Shown: in pieces, positions 25,062-33,451 of the stretch | Numbering within the stretch: the first letter of the stretch is position 1 | Layout: every line of letters begins with the position of its first letter | DNA from: CAWCDJ01 sp963796485 | GTDB taxonomy: Bacteria; Acidobacteriota; Terriglobia; Bryobacterales; Bryobacteraceae | NCBI GenBank assembly: GCA_963796485.1 | Contig: CAWCLV010000004.1 | Location: 1,426,001 to 1,490,000, forward strand | Direction: 5' to 3' | Length of the DNA stretch: 64,000 nucleotides | Made by a program: the position numbers and the translations under genes | Notes under the pieces: generated by a model | Told to the model about the DNA's origin: nothing | Databases searched by the model: none | The model's input: only the letters and a program-made list of their open reading frames with translations

Positions 25062-26194
25062 GATACGGAGTTTGGGTGTTCCTCGGTCTGGCGATCCTGA
25101 CCTCGTGCGGTTCGGAGCCGGCGAAGAGCCCGGACCGGGCCGCAGTCAAGCCGGTTGCCGTCCAGACGGTGCCGGCTGCCACGCAGGATTGGCCTGACGT
25201 CTATGAGGCGACCGGTACGGTTCGTGCACGGACCGCCGCTTCCCTTGCCAGCAAGGTAATGGGGTACGTGACGGAAGTTCGGGTGCAGGTGGGAGATCGC
25301 GTCCAGCAAGGCCAGACGCTGGTAACGCTCGACGCTCGCGACCTGGATGCAGCCGTGCGGCGCGCCGATGCCGGCCAAGCCGAAGCCCGCAGCGGCGCCC
25401 CCGAAGTGGAAAGCGGGATCGCGGCGGCCAAGTCGAACCTCGACCTGGCGCAGAGCACGTTCAATCGCATTCAGGACCTCGCGGCGAAGAAGTCCGTCTC
25501 CAACCAGGAGTTCGACGAGGCGTCGGCCCGGCTGAAGGCGGCGGAGGCCGCCTACCACATGGCGGAATCGCGGCGCGCGCAGGTGCAATCCAGGATCGAA
25601 CAGGCTGCGGCCGAGCAGGGGGCCGCCGCAATTATGCGCGGATATGCCCAGATCGACGCCCCGTTCGCCGGTGTGGTGACGGCGCGTTCCGTGGAACCGG
25701 GGGCGCTCGCCTCTCCCGGCGTGCCGCTTCTGACCATCGAGCGGGATGGCGGCTATCGCCTCGAAGCCTCCGTCGAGGAAGCGAAACTCGGAACCATCCG
25801 TGCCGGGCAAAGCGTCGGCGTGGCGCTCGAAGGCTGCCGCGCGCCGCAGCGCGTTTCGGAGGTCGTGCCGGCAGTCGATGCCGCCTCGCGGTCGTACATC
25901 GTGAAGATCGATCTCAACTGCCCGTCGATGCGCTCGGGCATGTTCGGGCGGGTCCAGTTCCCTTCCGGCTCCCGGCAGGTGATCGCGATCCCGGCGCCGG
26001 CGGTGGTCGAGCGCGGGCAACTGCGTTCCGTCTTCGTCGCCGAGAACGGCGCGGCCCATACCAGGCTGATCACGGTGGGCCGCCGGTCGGGTGATGCGGT
26101 CGAGGTGCTCTCCGGGCTGAGTTCCGGCGAGCAGGTGATCACGCCCGTGCCGGATGGCCTCGAAGATAACGCCCGGGTGGAGGTGCGGCGTTGA
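25058..26194 (+). CDS. RND efflux periplasmic adaptor (membrane fusion) lipoprotein
   Basis: A 378-residue protein starting with TTG at 25058, overlapping the TolC stop by 4 nt and preceded by GGAGG at about 25046. The lipobox LTSC near residue 18 makes it a lipoprotein. It has the biotinyl-lipoyl half-motif VMGYVTEVRVQVGDRVQQGQTL near residue 68, a coiled-coil hairpin (residues ~100-185), the second half-lipoyl motif IDAPFAGVVTARSVEPGALASPG near 200 and a barrel region. It bridges the RND pump and the TolC-type duct. The next gene starts inside its stop. Confidence 0.92.
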   Translation: MRYGVWVFLGLAILTSCGSEPAKSPDRAAVKPVAVQTVPAATQDWPDVYEATGTVRARTAASLASKVMGYVTEVRVQVGDRVQQGQTLVTLDARDLDAAVRRADAGQAEARSGAPEVESGIAAAKSNLDLAQSTFNRIQDLAAKKSVSNQEFDEASARLKAAEAAYHMAESRRAQVQSRIEQAAAEQGAAAIMRGYAQIDAPFAGVVTARSVEPGALASPGVPLLTIERDGGYRLEASVEEAKLGTIRAGQSVGVALEGCRAPQRVSEVVPAVDAASRSYIVKIDLNCPSMRSGMFGRVQFPSGSRQVIAIPAPAVVERGQLRSVFVAENGAAHTRLITVGRRSGDAVEVLSGLSSGEQVITPVPDGLEDNARVEVRR

Positions 26195-29100
26195 AGGACC
26201 TGGGGCCGGCCGGCCGCTTCGCGCAGGCATGGATCGGGTCGAAGCTGACCCCCCTCATTATCGCCGGGGCGATTCTGGTGGGCGCCTTCGCCGTCTGGAA
26301 GCTCCCGCGCGAGGAGGAGCCGCAGATCATCGTTCCCATGATCGACGTCTTCGTCCAGATGCCCGGGGCTTCGGCGCGCGAGGTGGAAGAGCGCGTCACC
26401 AAACCCATGGAAAAGTTGCTCTGGGAGATCCCGGGGGTGGAGTACATCTACTCCACTTCCAGCCCCGGAATGTCCATGGCGATCGTGCGCTTCTATGTCG
26501 GGCAGGACGAGGAGAAGAGCATTGTCCGGCTCAATCAGAAGCTCGCGGCCAACACGGATCTGATCCCGCCCGGCGCGACCCCGCCGCTGGTCAAGCCGCG
26601 GTCCATCGACGACGTTCCGATCCTCGCCCTGACTCTCTCGAGCAAGCGCTACGGCGACTTCGAACTGCGGAGCATCGCGGCGCAGATCGACGACGTCGTC
26701 AAGCAGGTGCCCGACGTCTCGGCCGTCTCCCTGATCGGCGGCCAGAGGCGCGAAGTCCGGGTGGTGCTCGACCAGGCCAAACTCGCCGGCTACAACCTGA
26801 CCCCCATGCAGGTGGCGGGCGCGTTGGGACTCTCCAACCGGCGGCTGGATTCGGGCCGCTTCGATTCCGGCAACCGCGAATACCTGCTTGAAACCGGCGA
26901 GTTTCTGCGGACTGCCGATGATGTGCGCAACGTCGTCGTGGGTGTCGCCAACGGCAGCCCGGTGTTCGTGCGCAACGTGGCGGAAGTCGCCGACGGCGGC
27001 CAGGAGCCGACGGAATACGTGCGCATGGCGAAGGCGTCCGATCGCCAGTTCCTGCCCGCCGTGACGATCGCGATTGCCAAACGCAAGGGCACGAATGCGG
27101 TGATGGTCGCCGATAATGTCCTGAAGCGCGTAGAGCCGCTGAAGGGCACCCTCATCCCCTCGGATGTGAACCTCGACATCACGCGCCATTACGGCGAAAC
27201 AGCGGCCGAAAAGTCGAACGAGCTGCTGTTCCACATGCTGATCGCCGTGGTTTCGGTGAGCCTGCTGATCGCCATCACGCTGGGTCTGCGCGAGTCGCTG
27301 ATCGTGTTCATTGCCATCCCGGTGACGCTGGCGCTCACCCTCGCGATCTTCTATCTTTACGGCTACACCCTGAACCGGATCACGCTGTTCGCACTGATCT
27401 TCTCGATCGGCATCCTGGTGGATGACGCCATCGTGGTGGTGGAGAACATTGTCCGGCACTGGCGAATGAAAGCCAATTACGGCCGCCCGGCGACCGAAGT
27501 GGCTATCGAGGCTGTGGACGAAGTGGGCAACCCCACCATCCTGGCCACCCTGACGGTGGTTGCGGCCATCCTGCCGATGGCGTTCGTCGGCGGGCTGATG
27601 GGCCCGTACATGCGGCCGATCCCCATCGGCGCCAGTGCGGCCATGATATTCTCGCTCCTGGTCGCTTTCATGGTGACGCCCTGGGCGGCGGTGCGGATCC
27701 TCAAGCGGGGCCGCGATGGGAAGCACGAGGAGGAAGACCGGCTCACCCGCCTTTACCGCCGCGTGATGGGCAACATCCTGCACCATACGTCGGTACGCTG
27801 GGGCTTCCTGGCAAGCGTGGTGTTCCTGCTGCTCGGCTCGGTGTCGCTCTTCTACTTCCAATTCGTGAAGGTGAAGATGCTGCCGTTCGACAATAAGAGC
27901 GAGTTCCAGGTCATCATCGACATGCCCGAGGGCACCACGCTCGAAGAAACCGCGCGCGCGACCGATGCCCTGGGCCGGGCCGCGCTCGAGCAGCCCGAGG
28001 CGGTCAATCTCCAGACCTACGTGGGAACGGCTTCGCCTTACAACTTCAACGGCCTGGTGCGGCATTATTACATGCGGCACGGGTCCAACATGGCGGACAT
28101 CCAGGTGAACCTGCTGCCTAAGGCCGACCGCAAGCTGCAGAGCCATGAGATCGCCAAGCAGATGCGGGCGCGCCTTCTGCCGGTGGCCCAGCGCTTCGGT
28201 GCGCGAGTCAAAGTGGCCGAGGTTCCCCCGGGACCGCCCGTGCTGGAAACCCTGGTGGCTGAGGTCTACGGGCCGTCGCTCAACGAGCGGCTCAACATCG
28301 CCCGGAGGATTCGCGACCTCTGGAAGCGCACCGACGGCGTGGTGGACGTGGACTGGTACGTCAACGACGACCAGCCCAAGCACCGCCTGATGGTGGATGA
28401 GGAGAAAGCCGCGCTGAACGGCATCTCCGAAGACGATATCGCGCGGACCGTACAGGCCGCCTCGGCAGGCTATACCGCCGGGCTCCTCCACGTGGATGGC
28501 GCCAAGGAGGACATTCCGCTGGTTGTGCGGCTGGATCGCGCCACTCGTTCCGACCTCGACCGGATGCTGCGCTTGAGAATGACGGGCCGCAACGGCAACT
28601 CCGTGGCGCTCGGCGAACTCGTCCACGACCAGTTGACGATAAACGACCAGAGCATCTACCACAAGAACCTGATGCCGGTCACGTACGTGACGGGCGATGT
28701 CGCCGGGGCCATGGAGAGCCCGGTCTACGCCATCCTCAAACTCGGTCCCGAGATGGATAAGTTCAAGGCTCCCGGCGGGTACGCCATCGAGCAGCACATG
28801 GCTGCGCTGCCCACGAATTCCGGGATCTACTCGGTGAAGTGGGATGGCGAATGGCACATCACTTACGAAGTCTTCCGCGATCTCGGGATCGCCTTCGCGG
28901 CGGTGTTAATCCTGATTTACGCGCTGGTCGTGGGGTGGTTCCAGTCGTTCGTCACCCCGCTCGTGATCATGGCGGCCATCCCGTTCTCGCTGGTGGGCAT
29001 TCTGCCGGCGCACGGCCTGATGCACGCCTTCTTCACCGCCACCTCGATGATCGGCTTCATCGCCGGCGCCGGGATCGTGGTGCGAAACTCCATCATCCTG

Positions 29101-29358
29101 GTGGACTTCATCGAGTTGCGGCTGAAGCAAGGGGCGCCGCTGGATAAGGCGGTAATCGATGCCGGCGCGGTGCGTTTTCGGCCGATGCTGCTGACGGCCG
29201 CGGCGGTGGTGGTCGGCGCCGCGGTAATCCTGTTCGACCCGATCTTCCAGGGGCTGGCCATCGCCCTGATGGCCGGAGAAGTCGCCTCGCTGGCACTGTC
29301 GAGAATGACCGTACCTATCGTTTATTTCATCGTCAACCGAAGGAGACAGACCGCATGA
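26191..29358 (+). CDS. RND family efflux permease (AcrB/HAE1-like)
   Basis: A 1055-residue inner membrane pump starting with TTG at 26191 (TTGA overlap with the adaptor stop). Typical parts are the first transmembrane helix (TPLIIAGAILVGAFAVW), the porter loop signature (FVQMPGASAREVEERVTKPME), the proton-relay helix 4 with GILVDDAIVVVENIV near residue 410, a second extracytoplasmic loop (residues ~550-890) and the last helices with AGAGIVVRNSIILVDFIE near 962. Substrate is not predictable; helix 4 Asp-Asp points to a drug/hydrophobe pump. Its stop overlaps the ATG of the DUF2892 gene. Confidence 0.93.
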   Translation: MKDLGPAGRFAQAWIGSKLTPLIIAGAILVGAFAVWKLPREEEPQIIVPMIDVFVQMPGASAREVEERVTKPMEKLLWEIPGVEYIYSTSSPGMSMAIVRFYVGQDEEKSIVRLNQKLAANTDLIPPGATPPLVKPRSIDDVPILALTLSSKRYGDFELRSIAAQIDDVVKQVPDVSAVSLIGGQRREVRVVLDQAKLAGYNLTPMQVAGALGLSNRRLDSGRFDSGNREYLLETGEFLRTADDVRNVVVGVANGSPVFVRNVAEVADGGQEPTEYVRMAKASDRQFLPAVTIAIAKRKGTNAVMVADNVLKRVEPLKGTLIPSDVNLDITRHYGETAAEKSNELLFHMLIAVVSVSLLIAITLGLRESLIVFIAIPVTLALTLAIFYLYGYTLNRITLFALIFSIGILVDDAIVVVENIVRHWRMKANYGRPATEVAIEAVDEVGNPTILATLTVVAAILPMAFVGGLMGPYMRPIPIGASAAMIFSLLVAFMVTPWAAVRILKRGRDGKHEEEDRLTRLYRRVMGNILHHTSVRWGFLASVVFLLLGSVSLFYFQFVKVKMLPFDNKSEFQVIIDMPEGTTLEETARATDALGRAALEQPEAVNLQTYVGTASPYNFNGLVRHYYMRHGSNMADIQVNLLPKADRKLQSHEIAKQMRARLLPVAQRFGARVKVAEVPPGPPVLETLVAEVYGPSLNERLNIARRIRDLWKRTDGVVDVDWYVNDDQPKHRLMVDEEKAALNGISEDDIARTVQAASAGYTAGLLHVDGAKEDIPLVVRLDRATRSDLDRMLRLRMTGRNGNSVALGELVHDQLTINDQSIYHKNLMPVTYVTGDVAGAMESPVYAILKLGPEMDKFKAPGGYAIEQHMAALPTNSGIYSVKWDGEWHITYEVFRDLGIAFAAVLILIYALVVGWFQSFVTPLVIMAAIPFSLVGILPAHGLMHAFFTATSMIGFIAGAGIVVRNSIILVDFIELRLKQGAPLDKAVIDAGAVRFRPMLLTAAAVVVGAAVILFDPIFQGLAIALMAGEVASLALSRMTVPIVYFIVNRRRQTA

Positions 29359-29546
29359 ACGTCGAACGTTACCTCCGCCTGATCGCGGGATTCTTTATTA
29401 TGCTCAGCGTTTTGCTGGGTCATTTGGTGAGCCCCTACTGGTTTCTGTTCACGGCCTTTGTCGGCCTGAACCTGTTCCAGTCGGCCTTTTCGAACTGGTG
29501 CCCGATGATGGCGATTCTGAAGAAAATGGGGGTGCCCGCCAAGTAA
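29355..29546 (+). CDS. small DUF2892 (YgaP-like) inner membrane protein
   Basis: A 63-residue protein with two hydrophobic segments (residues 8-24 and 28-45) and the signature FSNWCPMMAILKKMG, typical of DUF2892 proteins and the membrane part of YgaP. It overlaps the RND permease stop by ATGA, so it is translated with the pump. In other bacteria DUF2892 is often next to rhodaneses or transporters; its role is unknown. The conserved Cys may bind or carry sulfur or a metal. Confidence 0.8.
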   Translation: MNVERYLRLIAGFFIMLSVLLGHLVSPYWFLFTAFVGLNLFQSAFSNWCPMMAILKKMGVPAK

Positions 29547-29573
29547 TTCCGGGCGCCTCTCCGCCGCCTGTTC

Positions 29574-29603
29574 TTGACTTTCGCGACCTCGGTAATTTAT
29601 TCT
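29574..29603 (+). promoter_or_regulatory. candidate promoter of the partner-switch pair
   Basis: TTGACT (5/6) at 29574 is followed after 18 nt by TATTCT (4/6), or after 16 nt by TTTATT. Transcription would begin near 29610, just before the ATP-binding protein gene. Confidence 0.4.
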
Positions 29604-29641
29604 GACGATTCGACTTGACAACGATTCGTCCGTTCTGCGCC

Positions 29642-30082
29642 ATGCGGGATAACAAGCATCACGTGCCGGAAACCGTGGAACGGTCTCTGGATTCGACGTT
29701 GGAAAGCGTGGATAGCGCTGAGGAACTTGCGGTCGGTATGGCTCAGCGCGCCGGCTTCGACGACGACGAACTGATGCGGATCGGCATGGCGGTTCGGGAG
29801 TCGATGGTCAATGCCGTAGTGCACGGAAACCGGTACAACTCGAATAAAAAAGTCCGGCTTTCGGTAGCGCACAACGGCGAGAGGTTTACGGTTCGGATCG
29901 CGGACCAGGGCGATGGGTTCGATTTCGAAAACCTGCCCGATCCGCTGGCCTCGGAGAACCTGATGCGGACTTCGGGGCGGGGCATATTCCTGATCCGTTC
30001 CTTCATGGACGAGTTCCAGATGAAACACCTGGAACCCGGTGGGACCGAAGTAACTTTGGTCAAGTACACGGTGTCAAAGTAG
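29642..30082 (+). CDS. anti-sigma factor serine kinase, RsbW/SpoIIAB-like ATP-binding protein
   Basis: A 146-residue GHKL ATPase. The N box is MAVRESMVNAVVHGNRYN, the G1 box ADQGDGFDF and the G2 box SGRGIFLIRSFMDE, with TEVTLVKY as last strand. Such proteins phosphorylate a STAS antagonist and sequester a sigma factor or another output. Start choice is uncertain: ATG 29642 lacks a clear ribosome site, and TTG 29615 would add nine residues. The STAS gene follows after 34 nt, so the two probably form a switch pair; no sigma factor gene is adjacent. Confidence 0.85.
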   Translation: MRDNKHHVPETVERSLDSTLESVDSAEELAVGMAQRAGFDDDELMRIGMAVRESMVNAVVHGNRYNSNKKVRLSVAHNGERFTVRIADQGDGFDFENLPDPLASENLMRTSGRGIFLIRSFMDEFQMKHLEPGGTEVTLVKYTVSK

Positions 30083-30116
30083 TTTTTCGACGGATTTCAG
30101 CCAGGAGGCATACTCA

Positions 30117-30461
30117 GTGAGCGTAAAGTTGAATACTCGGCAGGTGGGCGACGTGAGTGTGATGGATGTAGCTGGGCGAATCACCCTGGGTGAGGGTTCA
30201 AGCACCCTGCGCGATGCCCTGCGCGACTTGGTGAGCAAGAACCAGAAGAAGATCTTGCTCAACCTGGGAGAAGTATCCTATATCGACAGCTCCGGGATCG
30301 GCGAGCTGGTTTCGGGTTTCACGACCGTTACCAACAGTGGCGGGCAGTTGAAGCTCCTCAATCTCAACAAGCGCGTGAAGGACCTGCTTCAGATCACGAA
30401 GCTCTACACGGTTTTCGACGTCCACGAAGACGAAGCCGGCGCGGTCCGCAGCTTCGCCTGA
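30117..30461 (+). CDS. STAS-domain anti-sigma factor antagonist (RsbV/SpoIIAA-like)
   Basis: A 114-residue STAS protein starting with GTG at 30117, with AGGAGG about 10 nt upstream. The phospho-acceptor motif is YIDSSGIGELV, where the second Ser is the kinase target, followed by GGQLKLLNLNKRVKDLLQITKL. When unphosphorylated it would bind the RsbW-like kinase encoded just upstream and free its sigma partner. A strong bidirectional hairpin lies about 90 nt downstream. Confidence 0.9.
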   Translation: MSVKLNTRQVGDVSVMDVAGRITLGEGSSTLRDALRDLVSKNQKKILLNLGEVSYIDSSGIGELVSGFTTVTNSGGQLKLLNLNKRVKDLLQITKLYTVFDVHEDEAGAVRSFA

Positions 30462-30554
30462 GCAATCCTGGCGTTTTGGCCGGCGGTCGCGGCTCGCAAC
30501 GGAAGCGGCGGTTCCCCGGAATGGCAGGACATTTTCGTGATAAGCCTTGAAGTC

Positions 30555-30588
30555 AAAGCCGGACAGGCCAGGAGGCCTGTCCGGCTTT
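30555..30588. terminator. perfect 15-bp palindrome, bidirectional terminator or REP-like element
   Basis: AAAGCCGGACAGGCC and its exact complement flank a 4-nt AGGA loop. A3 and T3 lie at the ends, so it can terminate both the STAS gene (plus) and thiS (minus), whose TAA overlaps it. The arms and the preceding gataagcc/aagtcaaa resemble the element at 50600-50702, so it is probably one copy of a dispersed family. Confidence 0.7.
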
Positions 30589-30793
30589 ACCCCCCGCCGA
30601 CAAACTGCACGATCTCGATCTGCGCTCCGGCGTGAAGAATCGTTTCTCCCCAGAGCGGCTGCTTCAAGATCCGGCGGTCCAACTCAACGGCTACGCGCGC
30701 GGGGTCCAACTCCAGTTGATGCAGCAGATCCAGGATGCTGCCACCTTCCGGAACATTCCGCGCTTCGCCATTGAGGACAATCTCGATCGCCAT
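30587..30793 (-). CDS. thiS: sulfur carrier protein ThiS
   Basis: A 68-residue beta-grasp protein starting at the ATG at 30793 (the frame extends 13 codons up, without support). MAIEIVLNGEARNVPEG, the Arg-Val-Ala-Val-Glu strand and a C-terminal tail FVGGG match ThiS; the terminal Gly is thiocarboxylated and donates sulfur to the thiamin thiazole. No thiG, thiF or other thi gene is next to it: downstream are a terminator-like palindrome and a convergent gene. An orphan thiS or a ThiS-like carrier of another pathway is possible. Confidence 0.8.
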   Translation of the reverse strand: MAIEIVLNGEARNVPEGGSILDLLHQLELDPARVAVELDRRILKQPLWGETILHAGAQIEIVQFVGGG

Positions 30794-30799
30794 GGTTGG

Positions 30800-30829
30800 T
30801 TGACACCCTTGTTTCCTAACAATTATAGT
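30800..30829 (+). promoter_or_regulatory. near-consensus sigma-70 type promoter of the nuo operon
   Basis: TTGACA (6/6) at 30800-30805 and TATAGT (5/6) at 30824-30829 are separated by 18 nt, in an AT-rich patch unusual for this window. The start would be near 30836, leaving a ~24-nt leader before nuoA. thiS is divergent from the same gap. Confidence 0.65.
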
Positions 30830-30859
30830 CAAATTTAGGTCTCCTTCTTCCTAAACGGC

Positions 30860-31255
30860 ATGCCTCACTCGTATACTGAGCTGTATTTTCCTGTCCTGGT
30901 GCAGGCGATCATCGCCATGGGGCTCGCGGCCGGATTGCTGAGCGTCTCCTATCTGCTGGGTAAAAAGGTCCGCAATCGCGTAAAGGACATGCCGTACGAA
31001 TCGGGCATCGTTCCTACCGGCGACGCGCGGCAGCGCTTCAGCGTCAAGTTCTACCTCGTAGGCATGCTGTTCATCCTGTTCGATATCGAGGCGATCTTTT
31101 TGTACCCCTGGGTGGTCGTCTACCGGCAATTGAAGATGGTGGCCTTCGTGGAGATGCTGGTGTTCGTGGTGCTGATTCTTTCCGGCTTCTTCTACATCTG
31201 GAAAAAGGGCGCGCTGGACTGGTCCGGGTCCGACCTTTCCAGCCGTAAGCAGTAA
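30860..31255 (+). CDS. nuoA: NADH-quinone oxidoreductase subunit A
   Basis: A 131-residue membrane protein with three predicted helices (residues 8-30, 65-87, 92-113) and the family signature MPYESGIVPTGDARQRFSVKFYLVGMLFILFDIE (given in two parts: MPYESGIVPTGDA near residue 44, and FILFDIEAIFLYPW near 74). It is part of the proton-pumping membrane arm near the quinone site. It opens the operon, but the following gene is nuoC after 9 nt, where nuoB is normally found. Confidence 0.94.
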   Translation: MPHSYTELYFPVLVQAIIAMGLAAGLLSVSYLLGKKVRNRVKDMPYESGIVPTGDARQRFSVKFYLVGMLFILFDIEAIFLYPWVVVYRQLKMVAFVEMLVFVVLILSGFFYIWKKGALDWSGSDLSSRKQ

Positions 31256-31264
31256 CAATTCAGA

Positions 31265-31738
31265 ATGTTACCCGACAACTTGCGAGACCATCCCGTGGCT
31301 CAGGCCGTGGAGGCGTTCGACGCCGATGCGCTGCGCGGCGGCAAATTCGAATTCGGCGAATTGACGCTGGAGATCGCTCCCGAGAAGATTGCGAGCGTCT
31401 GCGGCTTTCTCAAATACGACCAGAAGTTCGTTCGGTTGAGCACCGTGACGGCGGTGGACCGCTACCCTGCCGAACCGCGCTTCGAGGTGGTCTACCACCT
31501 TCACTCCATCGAGCGCAACGAGCGCGTTCGCCTGAAGAGCCGCCTTCCGGGCGGGGATCCGCAGATCGAATCCGTCACCCCGGTGTGGCGCTCGGCGAAC
31601 TGGTATGAGCGCGAGGTTTTCGACCTGTTCGGCATCCGCTTCCTCAACCACCCCGATCTTCGCCGCATCATGCTGCCGGACGATTGGGAAGGTCACCCGC
31701 TCCGTAAAGATTACCCGGTCACCGGGTCGAGGGTTTAA
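31265..31738 (+). CDS. nuoC: NADH-quinone oxidoreductase subunit C
   Basis: A 157-residue peripheral subunit. The signature SANWYEREVFDLFGIRFLNH near residue 115 followed by LRRIMLPDDWEGHPLRKDYP is the 30-kDa subunit motif. It packs against NuoD at the base of the peripheral arm. It is a separate gene, not fused to nuoD. nuoD starts 3 nt after its stop. Confidence 0.95.
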   Translation: MLPDNLRDHPVAQAVEAFDADALRGGKFEFGELTLEIAPEKIASVCGFLKYDQKFVRLSTVTAVDRYPAEPRFEVVYHLHSIERNERVRLKSRLPGGDPQIESVTPVWRSANWYEREVFDLFGIRFLNHPDLRRIMLPDDWEGHPLRKDYPVTGSRV

Positions 31739-31741
31739 GAA

Positions 31742-32968
31742 ATGAGCGAATCAGGAGTTCCCGGCTCGGTTACGGCCGAACTCGAGGGCGAGCAAGCAAG
31801 CGGCCAGCGCCGCATGGTCCTCAACATGGGGCCGCAGCACCCGTCTACCCACGGGGTGCTGCGCCTGCTGCTGGAACTCGACGGCGAGATCATTCGGAAG
31901 TGCCAACCCGACCTGGGCTACCTCCACACCGGCATCGAGAAGGAATTCGAGGTCAAAACCTACCAGCAGGCGGTCACCCTCACCGACCGCGTGGACTACC
32001 TCGCTCCCCTTTCCAACAATCTCGGGTGGTGCCTGGCGGCGGAGAAGTTGCTGCAACTGGAAATTCCTCCGCACGCACAGTGGATGCGCGTGATGCTCAC
32101 GGAGTTGACGCGCCTCAACAGCCACCTGGTGTGGCTCGGCACCCACGCGCTCGATATCGGCGCGATGAGCGTGTTCCTCTACTGCTTCCGCGAGCGCGAA
32201 GACATTCTCCGCATTTTCGAAATGTTCTCCGGCCAGCGGATGATGACCAGCTACTTCCGGATCGGCGGACTGGCCCTCGAACCTCCCCGCGGCTGGCAAC
32301 AGCGCGTGAAGAAGTTCATCGACGGCTTCCCGGATAAAATAGACGAGTACGAAAACCTCCTCACCAACAACCCCATCTGGATCGGCCGCACCAAGGGCAT
32401 CGGCAGAATTTCACTGGAAGACATGTTGGACCTCGGCGTCACCGGCCCCATGCTGCGCGCCGCGGGCCTGAAGATCGACACCCGCAAGGACGCGCCGTAC
32501 ACCAGCTACGAGAAGTTCGACTTCGAAGTGCCCACCCGCACCGAGAACGACGTCTACGCGCGGTACCAGGTGCGCCTCGAAGAAATGCGCCAGAGCGTGC
32601 GAATCGTCACCCAGGCCCTCGAGGGCATGCCTTCGGGACCGTGGAAGGCGGATTCGCCGCACGTCGTCCTGCCCGACCGCGAGAAGATGAAGACCCAGAT
32701 GGAGGCCCTCATCTATCACTTCAAGATCGTGACCGAGGGTTTCCGCGTGCCCGAAGGGGAGGTTTTCCAGGTGATCGAATCGCCGCGCGGAGAGCTGGGC
32801 TACTACCTGGTGAGCGATGGAACCACCAAGGCGTATCGCGTGCATATGCGAACCCCCAGTTTCGGCAACCTCCAGGCCACTTCGACCATGGTGGTGGGGA
32901 CGCTGATCGCCGACGTGATCGCCGCGATCGGCAGTATGGATTTTGTTTTGGGAGACACGGATCGCTAA
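31742..32968 (+). CDS. nuoD: NADH-quinone oxidoreductase subunit D
   Basis: A 408-residue 49-kDa subunit. NMGPQHPSTHGVLRLLLELDGE near residue 30, then GYLHTGIEKEFE and YFRIGGLALEPPRGW are conserved. The His and Tyr lining the quinone pocket lie in these segments. With NuoB it would form the quinone site at cluster N2; NuoB is not encoded here. The stop overlaps the nuoE start as TAATG. Confidence 0.96.
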   Translation: MSESGVPGSVTAELEGEQASGQRRMVLNMGPQHPSTHGVLRLLLELDGEIIRKCQPDLGYLHTGIEKEFEVKTYQQAVTLTDRVDYLAPLSNNLGWCLAAEKLLQLEIPPHAQWMRVMLTELTRLNSHLVWLGTHALDIGAMSVFLYCFREREDILRIFEMFSGQRMMTSYFRIGGLALEPPRGWQQRVKKFIDGFPDKIDEYENLLTNNPIWIGRTKGIGRISLEDMLDLGVTGPMLRAAGLKIDTRKDAPYTSYEKFDFEVPTRTENDVYARYQVRLEEMRQSVRIVTQALEGMPSGPWKADSPHVVLPDREKMKTQMEALIYHFKIVTEGFRVPEGEVFQVIESPRGELGYYLVSDGTTKAYRVHMRTPSFGNLQATSTMVVGTLIADVIAAIGSMDFVLGDTDR

Positions 32969-33450
32969 TGACGTTTTCTCCAGAGCTCGAAGCCAGGTTT
33001 GAAAAACTCCTGAAGAGCTATCCGCCGGGCCGGCAGCGTTCGGCAATGATCCCGATGTTGATGTATGCGCAGGATGAAGTAGGTTCCGTAACCGACGAGT
33101 TGATCGACGAAGTGGCGAAGCGCGTGGGCGTCACGCCGCTGCAGGTCAACGAGGTGCTGACCTACTACTCGATGCTGCACCGGAAGCCGCTCGGGAAGTA
33201 TCACGTTCAGGTCTGCACCAATATCAGCTGCCTGTTGCACGACGGCGACAAGCTTTTTGAGCATACCTGCAAGAAACTCGGCATCAAGAATAAGGAAGTC
33301 ACGGAAGACGGCGAGTTCTCCGTCGAAGAGGTCGAGTGCATGGGGGCGTGCTCGTGGGCGCCCGCGGTGCAGGTGAACTACGATTTTCACCACTCCGTGA
33401 CGCCCGAGAAACTGGACCAGCTTCTGGACAGCCTGAGGAAGAAGCAATAG
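32968..33450 (+). CDS. nuoE: NADH-quinone oxidoreductase subunit E
   Basis: A 160-residue 24-kDa subunit starting in the TAATG overlap at 32968. The helical N-terminal half is followed by the thioredoxin-like half holding the [2Fe-2S] cluster N1a: Cys in VQVCTNISCLL near residue 85 and in VECMGACSWAPAVQV near residue 126. It forms the NADH-input module with NuoF and NuoG. Confidence 0.95.
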   Translation: MTFSPELEARFEKLLKSYPPGRQRSAMIPMLMYAQDEVGSVTDELIDEVAKRVGVTPLQVNEVLTYYSMLHRKPLGKYHVQVCTNISCLLHDGDKLFEHTCKKLGIKNKEVTEDGEFSVEEVECMGACSWAPAVQVNYDFHHSVTPEKLDQLLDSLRKKQ

Positions 33451-33451
33451 C

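Noticed and set aside
25753..28857. A 1034-codon open frame on the minus strand
   Set aside because: It lies fully opposite the adaptor and RND permease genes; its His/Gln-rich product is typical of a shadow frame.
31240..31270. A hidden or fused nuoB between nuoA and nuoC
   Set aside because: Only 9 nt separate the two genes, and neither product contains NuoB cysteine motifs.
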